Source: Skeletonema tropicum
Lineage: Eukaryota; Bacillariophyta; Thalassiosirophyceae; Thalassiosirales; Thalassiosiraceae
Reading direction: 5' to 3'
Assembly (NCBI GenBank): GCA_037178625.1
Contig: CM074128.1
Location: 4,712,001 to 4,776,000 of the forward strand
DNA length: 64,000 nucleotides
Shown here in pieces: positions 54,516 through 64,000 of the stretch (positions are counted from its first letter, which is position 1; each line of letters begins with the position of its first letter). Below the pieces are notes generated by a model. That model searched no databases, was not told where the DNA came from, and saw nothing but the letters and a program-made list of their open reading frames with translations. The position numbers and the translations under genes were made by a program.

Positions 54516-57500
54516 ATGAACGATGGTAATACACTTTTTGAATACCTTTTCACACGGCTCATCAGTAAAAGTGACACTTATCGCGGCAGGTGGATTTGCG
54601 ACCAGTCGTTGGTAGAGATATTGCACAGACACTATACGAATGTAGATAAAGACAATACCTTACGGAACAAACTCGTGCAGCGTCTGAACAAGGCAGCCGG
54701 ACCTTTCAACAGCAGCAATGTACACAAGATATACCACAAAAATTTCACAACATCATGTCCATTCAATTCGTCATTACGCCGGATGGTGCACTATTACTAC
54801 TTTGGAAAGGGAGAGAAAGTGCCCAACGAACCAATACGCGCAGCAGAGTTATTGTGCACAGAAATAGAACATATACAGAGTTACAGTGCAACTAATAATC
54901 GGCAGCGATCTTGCAACAAGCCGGAGCAAGTATCATTTCCCGACGATGGATGCGCTGGTAAGAAGAAGAACAAAAATAATGAGAACAAACGTAAAGAAGC
55001 AACAAAATCATCAGCGGCTGCACCAATTACTCCTACTCCACAAAAAAGAACAAGGCGCTCGCAACGACTAGTTGAGCAGCAGCAGAGCCCTCTCGTGCCA
55101 TTCGTCACCAACGTGGGTAGATTAGAGGATGAGAATAATCAAGTTGACGACGAAGATGAAGATGAAGACGACGACAATAACAACAGCAGTGGCGATATAG
55201 ACGGGGATAACAGCAGCAACAACCAGACTCCGAATATTATATGGCAGTCACCTGAAGCAGCAGCTCTCTTCGGATTTGACGAAGGTGCCGATGTGTACAA
55301 CGGACTAGTGCAATTGGTTGAATCACTTACACTGGTGGGGCAATCAGCAAATGGATACGAAGAAGCAGGCGTCATTGACTTGCACGAAGATAGTAAATTG
55401 ACAAAGCATGCCTTATTTGACTTACGCAATAAATGTTTATACCTCAGGGTTGCGTATTCAATAGCACTTGCCGAGTATCGAGTTGGGTTTCCATTCCAAG
55501 CTTGTTGCGACAAAGCGGCAAGGCTGCTCAATGATTTAACACTGTTCAATGCAGCAACTGGTAGGACAATCATGAATTGGAACCGTATCTTCCGCGTTAA
55601 TCATCAATTTCCAAACCCCAACCCCTACGTCGCCAATGGTATCAAACGAAAGCCTACACTATTTGAGGTATTTCCGACAGCAGCAGTAGATGTGTCAAAC
55701 TTCATACTTGACCATCTGGAACATTTCAGCGTTGAATTGCTGAGGGAACATTTTAACACAACAATGATAAAGCAACTAAATGAAGAGGTGAAAACCAACA
55801 TCAACTTTACCGAAGACTCAGAAGAATTTCAACTGGTTGACAGATATCTCAAAAATCCACCATCATACTCAACGGTTGGGAGGTGGGTCGGATACCTTGG
55901 TTTCAAACGAGAGGTGTCAAAGAAATGCTACTACGTTGATGGCCATGAGTATGCCGAACAGATAGAGCATCGGTCTCGGTTAACAGACGAATATCTATCA
56001 GTGCTTGAACCACGATCTCATCGATGGGTTCATTTGTCACAGACCGAATTTGACGATTTGAAAACAGCGCTCGAAGATGACAAAGATGGCGAGAAGGCGA
56101 AGGACATGTTAGATAAGGTTGCTTATAAGTTCAAGGGAGTTGATGAAAAAGTATACTTTGAGTTTCATGTGGACAAACACGTGCGTCTGCAGAAGATTGC
56201 AAACGATAAGTATGGAGCATTTGGAGGAAGAGTAAGCATAAGAAAGAAAGCTGAAGACAAACCTGTCATCATCTTTGGCCAGGATGAGGCTATTTTTAAT
56301 GCTTTTCTGTCGCGGACTCACCAGTGGGTTGATCCGAATGGAAGGAGGGCAATTATGCCGAAGACTGTTGGTGCTGGTATCATGATATCTGCGTTTCAAT
56401 CGAGAGAATTGGGTTGGGGCATTCCTATCACCGAAGATCAGCTGAAGGAGATTAATGCTGCTAGAGCCAATCAAGAATACTTCGACAAGGCAGCGGCAAT
56501 TGCCGTAAATGGTAACACAAAAAAGCAACCACTTGAATCGTCACCTGGGATTCTTAAGTTTGCATACGGGAAGAACGGGTACTGGACAGGGAACCACACG
56601 ATCCTGCAAACGGAAGATATAATAGATTGCGTAAAAGTAATACTCGGAGATGAGTATGAATATGTCTTTCTTTTTGATTCGAGCAGTGGTCATGCAAAGA
56701 AGCGTGTTGACGGTCTTGATGCAAAGGAAATGAACAAGAATTGGCACTCGACACCATCGCAAGCTAGGAACACCAAAATTGAACGGCAGGAGGAATTTGT
56801 CGGGCCATACTACGATGCATCCAATCCAGCAATGGTGACTATCGGTCAAGAACAAACGATGAACTTCACCAGTGAAGATGTCGGCCCATTTTGGCTGACA
56901 GCAGAGGAACGTGAAAGACAACGGCACGACCGAGAGGTTGAAATACCAGAAGACAAGAGGAAAGAGCGACATAAGGTGAAGAAAGAGCTGATATCGGAGC
57001 TGATGGACACCGAGTGGGGGAAAAAGGAAGGAGAAATAAGGTTATGGAAGATGACACATGCTGAGCTAGCAAAAATGGCGCAAGCGTCTAGTATCGATAT
57101 CAAAATAACACCTACCACCAAAATGATATATGGATGGGAGGGCAAGGGTAAGGGACTTCTGCAGATTGCGTATGAACGTGGCTGGATCGATATAGCAACC
57201 TTCAGAAAGGGCAGCTACCAAGTGATGAAGTATGATGATGAGGGTAACTTGGTTCCTGAGCTTTCCCTCCGGCATTTGCTTGCAAACTGCACGGATTTTT
57301 TGTCTGAACAAAGCCAACTCGAATATGTTTGTGAATCTTTGGGAGTAAGAGCCTTGATTACAACAAAGTACCATGCTGAATACGCTGGTGAGGGTGTCGA
57401 ATACTCTTGGTCTTGGGGATTCTCCAAAGCTCTCTACCGAAGACATCCATTAGCTCAAAAGAAAACGACTGCTGATTTCCTTGCATTGGTCGACAAGTGT

Positions 57501-57575
57501 ATTTCAAGAGAGGTTCTCACTGTGGATCTCATTCGTAAGTTCAGTGCCAGGGCAAGAGGTCATGGAGACATATAA
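54516..57575 (+). CDS. DDE-superfamily (IS630/Tc1-like) transposase
   Basis: The 1019-residue frame carries a DDE layout: GQDEAIF with Asp590, VFLFDSSSGHAKKR with Asp721, and AGEGVEYSWSWGFSKALYR with Glu962. These blocks and the spacing motif GKNGYWTGNHTILQTEDI match a family of large DDE transposases common in fungi and algae. An N-terminal acidic low-complexity region (about 190-240) and a basic patch precede a winged-helix-like YSTVGRWVGYLGFKR segment (about 450-465) that may bind DNA. The frame ends at HGDI, where family members continue; the continuation lies in another frame from 57562, so a one-base shift has split the gene. Confidence 0.8.
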   Translation: MNDGNTLFEYLFTRLISKSDTYRGRWICDQSLVEILHRHYTNVDKDNTLRNKLVQRLNKAAGPFNSSNVHKIYHKNFTTSCPFNSSLRRMVHYYYFGKGEKVPNEPIRAAELLCTEIEHIQSYSATNNRQRSCNKPEQVSFPDDGCAGKKKNKNNENKRKEATKSSAAAPITPTPQKRTRRSQRLVEQQQSPLVPFVTNVGRLEDENNQVDDEDEDEDDDNNNSSGDIDGDNSSNNQTPNIIWQSPEAAALFGFDEGADVYNGLVQLVESLTLVGQSANGYEEAGVIDLHEDSKLTKHALFDLRNKCLYLRVAYSIALAEYRVGFPFQACCDKAARLLNDLTLFNAATGRTIMNWNRIFRVNHQFPNPNPYVANGIKRKPTLFEVFPTAAVDVSNFILDHLEHFSVELLREHFNTTMIKQLNEEVKTNINFTEDSEEFQLVDRYLKNPPSYSTVGRWVGYLGFKREVSKKCYYVDGHEYAEQIEHRSRLTDEYLSVLEPRSHRWVHLSQTEFDDLKTALEDDKDGEKAKDMLDKVAYKFKGVDEKVYFEFHVDKHVRLQKIANDKYGAFGGRVSIRKKAEDKPVIIFGQDEAIFNAFLSRTHQWVDPNGRRAIMPKTVGAGIMISAFQSRELGWGIPITEDQLKEINAARANQEYFDKAAAIAVNGNTKKQPLESSPGILKFAYGKNGYWTGNHTILQTEDIIDCVKVILGDEYEYVFLFDSSSGHAKKRVDGLDAKEMNKNWHSTPSQARNTKIERQEEFVGPYYDASNPAMVTIGQEQTMNFTSEDVGPFWLTAEERERQRHDREVEIPEDKRKERHKVKKELISELMDTEWGKKEGEIRLWKMTHAELAKMAQASSIDIKITPTTKMIYGWEGKGKGLLQIAYERGWIDIATFRKGSYQVMKYDDEGNLVPELSLRHLLANCTDFLSEQSQLEYVCESLGVRALITTKYHAEYAGEGVEYSWSWGFSKALYRRHPLAQKKTTADFLALVDKCISREVLTVDLIRKFSARARGHGDI

Positions 57576-57849
57576 GATGTTGGAGATTGAGGCAAAGAAT
57601 ACCAAGGAGACAGAAGGTAATTCAAGTGAGGATGCACCCATTCCGCACAAGAGAATTGAAACGCTGAAGAAGGTTTTGAAATGTCATCGTGCTGCTATTG
57701 ACTTTGACAAATCTTTCATTATGAAAACTGTCTACGCAAAAGACTTTGATTTCAAGAATGATTTGCTCAAGAAGGAAGAGAAGCTCAACTTTAGTCTCAG
57801 AGTAAAACGAGAGAATACGAAGGTGGAAGCGACGGCAAAGAAGAAATAA
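57562..57849 (+). pseudogene. C-terminal part of the transposase in shifted frame
   Basis: From METYKML this frame continues the transposase C-terminus in the +1 frame, overlapping the end of the preceding frame by 14 bases. It encodes a Lys/Glu-rich segment (KRIETLKKVLKCHRAAIDFD). One inserted base near 57561 would explain the break; programmed frameshifting is possible but unproven. Confidence 0.6.
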
Positions 57850-58869
57850 ACATAGGACAATGTTCATTTATGTCTCTTGGTGGAATATGGCATACGAGGC
57901 ATTATTTACCATGGTCCGGTTGTTGTTCGCAATTGATAAAGACGGAACTTTTACGGGTAGAGTAGCTCCCCAGTTAAGGGGCTTTCAGTACGTTTGTACG
58001 TAGGAATAAAAATTCTGCGATTATCCGCCAAGATTTGCTAACAGCTGCATCCCGAACCGTCCCGTCACCCTATCCGGTTTCCGGAGCGGGACGGGGTCCG
58101 ACGGGACGGATAATCCGGTTTTGGTTAGTTGTGTATAATTATGGGTATTTTGACGAAATAATGGGGATAACAGTCTTACTAAACACCCGAATGGAGTTCG
58201 CTACTTTGAGAAATACGCGTCTTGGGCGCGAATTCGGTCAAAAAACCAAACCCGGATCACCCGGATCGGGGTTTGATGGGACAGATTGGATTATCCGGTC
58301 GAAAAAATCCCGTCCCGTCCCGGCCGTCCCGGTTCGGGATGGACCTCTAGTAAAGTGCAAGCACGGGAACGTGCAAGCAAGAGCTATGTAGCGATGGTTG
58401 ATTATCGACACCCTTTATGTGCATCTTTACCTGACGGACCGCGACTCAGATGTCTGATCGTGTGATGTTCCACCAATCATCACGCCATACATCAGAACCA
58501 GAAAGTACAGGAGTAGAGGATACATCGCGGGAGGGTACGTCACGACGAAGAGCGAGGCCAGTTCTTCGTTAGTATGTATAATCAAGAAGAGGTGAACAAT
58601 AATATACAATTAGAAAACAGGGTTTGTGTATCTGTTGTGTATATCATCAAGAGCGGAATCAAACATGACACTTGCAGGGAGAGATGGGGTTTGTTTGGAG
58701 AGAGAGAGATAGAGAGGAGATCACATCATAGAATGTGTGTACTCGTGTGTCTGAGGGTGGAAGGGACTGATAAGAGTTCAGACACATGCTTGAATTGTTG
58801 GAGATCTTCATCGGAGATTTTCAAAATTCAAATTTGAAGAATCTCTGGATGGTAATGTCCAACAATACA
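57850..58869. other. Non-coding stretch after the transposase
   Basis: About 1 kb without a gene. It holds the CCCGTCCCG inverted element (58048-58341), a remnant of b561 upstream DNA (58365-58460) and the first part of the duplicated Gly/Tyr-gene fragment. Confidence 0.6.
58048..58341. mobile_element. MITE-like GC-rich inverted element
   Basis: Starts CATCCCGAACCG and ends CGGTTCGGGATG, perfect reverse complements over 12 bp. GGGACGG/CCGTCCC words and GGATAATCC/GGATTATCC continue the pairing imperfectly over about 75 bp at each end. No coding content and no clear target duplication. Confidence 0.6.
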
Positions 58870-58927
58870 TCATTCTGGATGTCTCCTCTCTCCACTCTCG
58901 ACCAATGTCCACCTCAATGATCTCTCC
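58473..58927 (-). repeat. Duplicate of part of the Gly/Tyr-rich gene (source 61994-62438)
   Basis: CCAATCATCACGCCATACAT through ATCTCTCCC matches 61994-62438 in the same orientation with small indels. It carries part of exon 2 and most of intron 1 of the Gly/Tyr-rich gene. Its right border falls inside the truncated b561 gene, where it supplies the last codons. Confidence 0.92.
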
Positions 58928-60111
58928 CTCGCAACCTTCCCCCCAATAATCACGATAATCACCAAGAAGATGTAGCCCAGATACACAATTGACCAATCTG
59001 TAGTACCGAACCGCTTCGAAAACAACCCCAGTCCGCTGTGCACTTGATATGTCCCCAATGCAAAGATCAAAAGACCACACCCAGCATGACTCAGATACCA
59101 AAGCGTCCTTGTCGTCAAACTCTTTGTTTGACTCCTGTGGATCGCTCCGGGAGTACGATCGTTTAAATCATCGGTGATGAACTCCTTCGACGGACGCAAA
59201 AAGCCATTGGCTGTCTGAAAACTAACCAATAACAACAGAAGCAGTCCAACAATGTGATGAGTTTCCTTCAAATGACCCTCGCTTGCATCACCCATACCAT
59301 TCAAGGTGGCAAACGCAATTCCAACTGTAAAGAAAGTCAGGGCAAATGTGGTAACGTTCAGAAATATGTGAATGTAGATCCAATATCCTCGCATAAAATC
59401 ACGAAAGAACGCCGAAGATATGGCTGAGGGGACCAAGAGGCCGAATATGGTGGTCCCAATGGCACCGTGAGCTACCCATTTCCTTTGTTGATCGTCGGAG
59501 TAAGTCTTGAGTGCTTCTCCGTCTGGTGTATCCCTATCATTATAAGGTTTCATCTTATCGCCGGGAGCAATGGCGTAACCACCGTCGTGCACGATTTCTG
59601 GAACAACTTGTTCCACGGGTTCTTCTTCTGGCTGAGGGTTCACTGGCGTATCATCATAATCCTTTGGAAGTTGATTCGCCCCAAGATTCATACCAAAATC
59701 ATCATACACGACTTCTGGCACCTTGTTGTCTCCCCTATCTGCCACATCTCCACCACCACCACCACCACCACCAAGGGCATACATCATATCATCAGGTGCA
59801 TTATCCGGCACATTGTAATCCGCCTTCTCTGGAAAATCTTTACTGTCAAAATGATCTTCCATAAGAGCTGCGTCATCAAATTGATACTCCGCCTCTAAAG
59901 TGTCATCTGTCATGACTGCAGCCTCATCTTTTGCGTCGATGACTCCTTCATCATTATCTTCTGCTTCGCCGGTGTTCTGCAATTGCCGTCGAAGTGGGCT
60001 GGTGGTTTGTAATATCGCCGATTCTGTAGCGGCCAAAAAAGAGCACAAAAGAAGCAAGCTGAGTGCTGCTAATTGATTGCGGCTGCTGTGCCTTGACTTC
60101 CACATGGTCAT
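58870..60111 (-). CDS. Cytochrome b561-type paralogue with chimeric C-terminus
   Basis: The 413-residue frame is highly similar to the 52643-54061 product from signal peptide to the last span (VIIVIIGGKVA). It lacks about 45 residues of the stem (after DTPDGE, resuming at LKTYS) and then ends with RERSLRWTLVESGERRHPE, which is encoded by the duplicated Gly/Tyr-gene fragment and is unrelated to the paralogue's cytoplasmic tail. All candidate haem His residues are kept, so it could still be functional. Whether it is expressed cannot be judged from sequence. Confidence 0.75.
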   Translation of the reverse strand: MTMWKSRHSSRNQLAALSLLLLCSFLAATESAILQTTSPLRRQLQNTGEAEDNDEGVIDAKDEAAVMTDDTLEAEYQFDDAALMEDHFDSKDFPEKADYNVPDNAPDDMMYALGGGGGGGGDVADRGDNKVPEVVYDDFGMNLGANQLPKDYDDTPVNPQPEEEPVEQVVPEIVHDGGYAIAPGDKMKPYNDRDTPDGEALKTYSDDQQRKWVAHGAIGTTIFGLLVPSAISSAFFRDFMRGYWIYIHIFLNVTTFALTFFTVGIAFATLNGMGDASEGHLKETHHIVGLLLLLLVSFQTANGFLRPSKEFITDDLNDRTPGAIHRSQTKSLTTRTLWYLSHAGCGLLIFALGTYQVHSGLGLFSKRFGTTDWSIVYLGYIFLVIIVIIGGKVARERSLRWTLVESGERRHPE

Positions 60112-60784
60112 CGCTGTATGATAGAGTAGCTGTTTGCTTCCGCTTATATTGCTAAGTACCTGAGAACACTACTGGCCACTTCTTAATAACTTCTCTATGA
60201 CCGTGTCCATTATCTATGTCTATGTCAATTGATCTTTGCGTTCGTGATTCGGCAAAGTGCAAGCAAGATGTTGATTCGACACTTTACCTGTGGCTGACCG
60301 CGACTCAGATGCCAGATTTAGAGATGTTCTCCCACGGACAGGAGTTTTCCTCACATTTTGATTTTGACCACTCATTTTTCATCACATCACCAGTTTTGAG
60401 ATGGATGCAACGTTGAAGCAGAACAAAGACGTTTGGTAGAATAACTCTTCCTCTATCTCTTTAAAGTAACGAATAAAACCTTGTGAATCTATGGCCACAG
60501 GATGGAATATGCCTCGAGCACAATCTTAGAATACCCATCCCACAAAAGTGACCCCTCTCTTTGCGATAAATTTCCCCATCAATATCGACATTCCATACTC
60601 AGACACTCTGATCAACCGAACCATGTTATTTGTTGTTTCGTATTGTTGCAGACATCATCTCCTTCAATATTCCCAATCATCAACGGAATGAATCGTGTAC
60701 AGCAGTCTTGTGCTTATAATTTCAACGTGAACAAAAATCTAATCTGCTGCTACCTCCCGTCCAATCCGTCATGAAATGAGTGCT
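60112..60784. other. Intergenic region
   Basis: This lies between the start of the b561 paralogue and the end of the Gly/Tyr-rich gene. Its left part resembles the 5' flank of the first b561 gene (TATGACCGTGTC, TTCGTGA, CTCGGCAA/TTCGGCAA). No gene is supported. Confidence 0.45.
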
Positions 60785-62922
60785 TTAATAGTATCCGCCT
60801 CGGCCGTAGTATCCTCCCTGTTGGTTCGGTAGAGAAAGAACAAAATGTTAAGCGATGACATTGTTACCGCAGCACTTATTAACAAACTATTGCAAACTTA
60901 CATATCCTCCTCCGTAGCCTCCATATCCGTACTGCAAACATAACACAAAAGAAAAAGAAGAACACAAAACGTTAATGAGATGCCTTGGAACTTGAACACC
61001 TTGGAATTTGACTTATTGTTTGAAACCACTGATAATATTTAGCTACAAAACGCATGAGATTCCACGCCAGCCACCTTTGCTGCACGGGAAGAGTAATATT
61101 ATCGGCGGAGGTCTTGATTTCTATATCCCAACAAGATAACATCTCTACATCATTCCATCACTAAAATTTTCACTCACGTTCGGGTAGTAGTCCCTAGAGT
61201 ACCTGCGACGAGCACGCCACTCGCGAGTTTCAGGGAAGTTGTTCATGTTGCTGTATCCTAATCCGTAGCCGCCTGATCGAGACCCTCAAAAATGATAGGC
61301 AAACAGAAATGTTAGATCAAGAACAAGATTTCATTTGGTATTTTTGAACATTTGTGATTAAAATTACTCACCGTAGCCACGTCCATATCCGCCGTACTGT
61401 AGAAGTAAATGAGTTACAGCAAATGAATGTTAGAAGATCGACAAAATGAAACTTGGGCACAACACACTGTCTTGAACGGGTTTGTATCGAACTCTTTGAC
61501 TACTTACGCCACCGCCGTATCCACCGTACTGAAGAAGCAAAGAGAACCAATTCATCAGTATAAGTCAAATGATATCAAGACGAAGAAAGATAGATCCAAC
61601 ACACGAGATACTTACTCCACCACCGTAGCCTCCATATCCATATCCTCCGTACTAAAGATGAAAAGAAGTCATAATCCATATATGATGTCAGAAGAAAGAG
61701 AGATAATATCTTCACGAAGAAACTCTAGAGGTTGTCCACTTACGCCGCCTCCATATCCTCCCATTCCATATCCACCGTATCCCATCCCGTAGTCACCATA
61801 CTAACATAGGACGAAAACAAGACAAATCGTATTAGCAAAAGTTGTCGTTACCAGTACAAAACAGAAACCCATACTTCAAAGATATGCTCTCATACTCCAC
61901 TTACCATACCCATTCCATATCCACCACGACCATACCGTCTATAACCCGAAGAAGAACGACCATATCCACGATTATACGAAGTCATCGGAAACGACCAATC
62001 ATCACGCCATACATCAGAACCAGAAAGTACAGGAGTAGAGGATACATCGCGGGAGGGTACGTCACGACGAAGAGCGAGGCCAGTTCTTCGTTAGTATATA
62101 TATAATTCAAGAAGAGCGAGTGTGAACAATAATATACAATTAGAAAACAGGGTTTGTCTTTCGGTTGTGTATATCATCAAGAGCGGAATCAAACACGGCA
62201 CTTGCAGGGAGAGATTGGAGAGAGAGACAGAGAGGAGATCACATCATAGAATATGTGTACTCGTGTGTCTGAGGGTGGAAGGGACTGATAAGAGTTAACA
62301 CACATCTTGCTTGAATTGTTGGAGATCTTCATCGGAGATTTTCAAAATTCAAATTTGAAGAATCTCTGGATGGTGATGTCCAACTTTACATTCTTGATGT
62401 CTCTCTCGACCAATATGTCCACCTCAATGATCTCTCCCCCCAACTTCCTTCATATCTTCTAGACACCGAATCCTCGTCTTCTATCCTAAAAGACATCAAA
62501 AGACACTCTTTCACTGCGCGATAGCGCACTGACACACAACCTACCACAACAAAAGAGATTCAAATTCAAACCAATCAATAGAAGTATAGAAAAACTCACC
62601 CATATCCACCACCATATCCGCCGCCATACCCACCATATCCTCCACGACGATATCCCCCACGGTAAGGGCCATATCCACCACCCATCATCCCATATCCACC
62701 ATAACCATAATCACCATCCCAGACATCATTCCAGTTGGCGTAGGAGCGGAGCATATTGTTCAATACGACGGACTCCTTGTCACGTGGGCAGGTGTCGATC
62801 ACATTCTTCTCGGCAGGTTCTGTCTGGATGCCAAGGCGTGGCATGGCCTTACCAATGGGTGAATTGGTAAAGGCACTTGTGGCCACGATGAGGGAGAGAA
62901 GGAGGGCGAGGGTGGTCTTCAT
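60785..62922 (-). CDS. Secreted Gly/Tyr/Arg-rich protein encoded by nine exons incl. micro-exons
   Basis: Exons in transcript order: 62600..62922, 61905..62085, 61744..61800, 61616..61651, 61508..61528, 61372..61396, 61178..61284, 60902..60931 and 60785..60817. All junctions are GT-AG and phases close exactly, giving 270 residues ending GGYYGRGGYY. The signal peptide (about 1-18) ends near TSAF; then a Cys-containing segment (TCPRDKESVVLNNMLRSYANWNDVW) and YG-rich repeats follow. Exons 3, 4, 5 and 8 are whole-codon modules such as YGGYGGG (21 nt). Intron 1 (about 514 bp) is the longest and least certain; it ends in TACTAAC shortly before the AG, and if unspliced exon 1 stops immediately at a TGA overlapping the donor. 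Composition resembles diatom cell-wall or extracellular-matrix proteins (cingulin-like); function is inferred only. Confidence 0.78.
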
Positions 62923-63446
62923 GTTTTTTTCTATTGCAATTCTATCGTTCGAGTGTATGTGATGTGCTACACTAATCTAAGTACTGCAATCCAAATGTTC
63001 TGTGAGAGTGATATACTCGACGATTCAAATTTGAATTTGAATCTGTGTTGCTTGGATCGTTTGCAACAATATGGTGTCAGCGACGATAGCAGCTGGTCTC
63101 GTCTGTGGGATAGAACAAACGGCTTGTTGCGCTCTCGGCATGCAAAGCGATCAATCAAGGTTGAGGCGATTTTTCCAAAATTAGGGCGCAAAGTTGAAAG
63201 CAGGCGTCAAGATGGACCACATCATCGTTCAATCCGGTAGGATCCAACGGGAGGAATAGTATGAATGACATGTACAGAATTGAGTGACGTGAGTAGGTTC
63301 CTTTGGGAGAAGAGATTTAAGGAGATACGAGGAGGGGTATCTTTCCCGCCAGAATTCACGTCACGATGAGGTCACCATTTTCAAATTTTTACGTAAACTT
63401 CATGAACTTATCCGCCCAACAGTGATACTCGTACCCAAAGAGCGCC
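62923..63446. other. Divergent promoter region
   Basis: About 520 bp between the Gly/Tyr-rich gene and the gene at the right edge. I see no gene; short frames are not convincing. A small inverted pair TTCAAATTTGAATTTGAA occurs near 63026. Confidence 0.45.
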
Positions 63447-64000
63447 ATGGCAATGAAATACAAGCCAGCTTCCCTTGTAGGGATGCTTCTAATAATATCG
63501 ATCGAAGGTATTGCAGCTTTTCAGTCGTGCCGTCCATCACAACGACTCGTTCTCATCGGTAGGGGTGCACGAAAGAACACGTCATGTGCAATTATATCAT
63601 CATCTGTTCCTGCATCAGCTGCGGCATCTGCATTAATGAGCTCCCGCTTCGATGACTTTGACGATTTTGATGATTTTGATACATTTGACGAATGGGACGA
63701 TCGGCAGCCGCAACAGCAATATAATGGTAATCAATGGGATGTAACCATGGAGGAGAATCGCGCTGCTCAATTTCCACCACCGCCACCACCTCCACCTTAT
63801 GATCGTCCACCCTACTCCTCCAACCTCCGTAGCTACTCCTCCAACCTTCGTAACAATATTGTATCCTCACCATCACCGTACGACAACCCCTCCTGGACCA
63901 AGTCTTCACGATATGGCAACCGCAATGTCAACTTCAACTCACGCTCCAACCGTAACATCAACACCTTCATCCGCAGTGCCAATACCGATCCGTACCAACT
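63447..64000 (+). CDS. N-terminal part of a signal-peptide protein, cut by window edge
   Basis: An open frame of 184 codons runs off the window. It begins MAMKYKPASLVGMLLIISIE and reaches GIAAF|QSC, a signal peptide followed by an ASAF-like site, so import into the plastid is possible. Then come a Ser/Ala-rich stretch, FDD repeats (SSRFDDFDDFDDFDTFDEW), a Gln run, a Pro run (FPPPPPPPYDRPPY), and a Ser/Asn/Arg-rich region. No known domain is visible in the part present; the catalytic or folded domain may lie beyond the window. The Met at 63453 is an alternative start. Confidence 0.6.
   Translation, partial: MAMKYKPASLVGMLLIISIEGIAAFQSCRPSQRLVLIGRGARKNTSCAIISSSVPASAAASALMSSRFDDFDDFDDFDTFDEWDDRQPQQQYNGNQWDVTMEENRAAQFPPPPPPPPYDRPPYSSNLRSYSSNLRNNIVSSPSPYDNPSWTKSSRYGNRNVNFNSRSNRNINTFIRSANTDPYQ

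Larger units (their letters stand above)
54250..58360 (+). mobile_element. Transposase-bearing element inserted upstream of a b561 gene (ends approximate)
   Basis: The 5' flank of the b561 gene at 54061 and the flank at 58365-58460 both resemble parts of the continuous flank of the paralogue at 60198-60315 (shared GACCGCGACTCAGATG and AAGTGCAAGCAAG). The simplest reading is that the intervening 4.1 kb, holding the transposase, was inserted. ATTCCTACGTA occurs at 54277 and inverted at 57999-58009, possible but short inverted ends; no target duplication is evident. Confidence 0.5.

Noticed and set aside
54277..58009. ATTCCTACGTA pair as proven terminal repeats of the transposase element
   Set aside because: The match is only 11 bp, no target duplication is visible, and the same word occurs in unrelated places.
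58570..58840. Plus-strand ORFs beside the b561 paralogue
   Set aside because: They lie in duplicated intron DNA of the Gly/Tyr-rich gene.

Overview
The window looks like nuclear DNA of a diatom, most likely a centric species. The evidence is small GT-AG introns (about 80-110 bp in most genes), a protein with a diatom-type bipartite plastid presequence (cleavage motif NAF|VTP), a secreted Gly/Tyr-rich protein of the kind found in diatom cell walls, and expanded RING/Sel1/MYND proteins. The organism assignment is inference. I saw no rRNA, tRNA or CRISPR array.

Left part (0.6-15.9 kb) is ordinary gene-dense DNA. It holds a Sad1/USP39-type splicing factor, two divergent glycosyltransferases that share a nearly identical signal-anchor leader, a TraB-family membrane protein, a secreted double-domain dienelactone hydrolase, a CacyBP/SIP homologue, a RING-Sel1-MYND protein and a polytopic membrane protein.

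The centre (16.1-45.2 kb) is repeat-dominated. A roughly 180-bp satellite occurs in five arrays, with higher-order structure in at least two. Between the arrays sit three direct copies of a 5-kb cassette: DUF1772 membrane protein, medium-chain dehydrogenase/reductase (MDR), and five-exon trypsin-like protease with a Gly/Asp/Tyr/Trp-rich tail. All three protease genes are open. The DUF1772 and MDR genes are intact only in copy 1 and carry deletions, stops, a frameshift and an insertion in copies 2 and 3. Copy 2 is a mosaic of copy-3-like and copy-1-like sequence. A 512-bp MITE with perfect 25-bp inverted ends interrupts a satellite monomer at 44.6-45.1 kb.

The right part (45.4-64 kb) holds a plastid-targeted NTF2/SnoaL-like protein, a RING-Sel1-MYND pseudogene, a fragment and an intact paralogue, a candidate inverted-terminal element, a DUF1295/steroid-reductase-like membrane protein, and two cytochrome b561-type paralogues separated by a DDE transposase element. 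The second b561 copy is chimeric: its C-terminus reads into a duplicated piece of the neighbouring Gly/Tyr-rich gene. That gene has nine exons, several of them micro-exons of 21-36 nt. The window ends inside a secreted or plastid-targeted protein gene.
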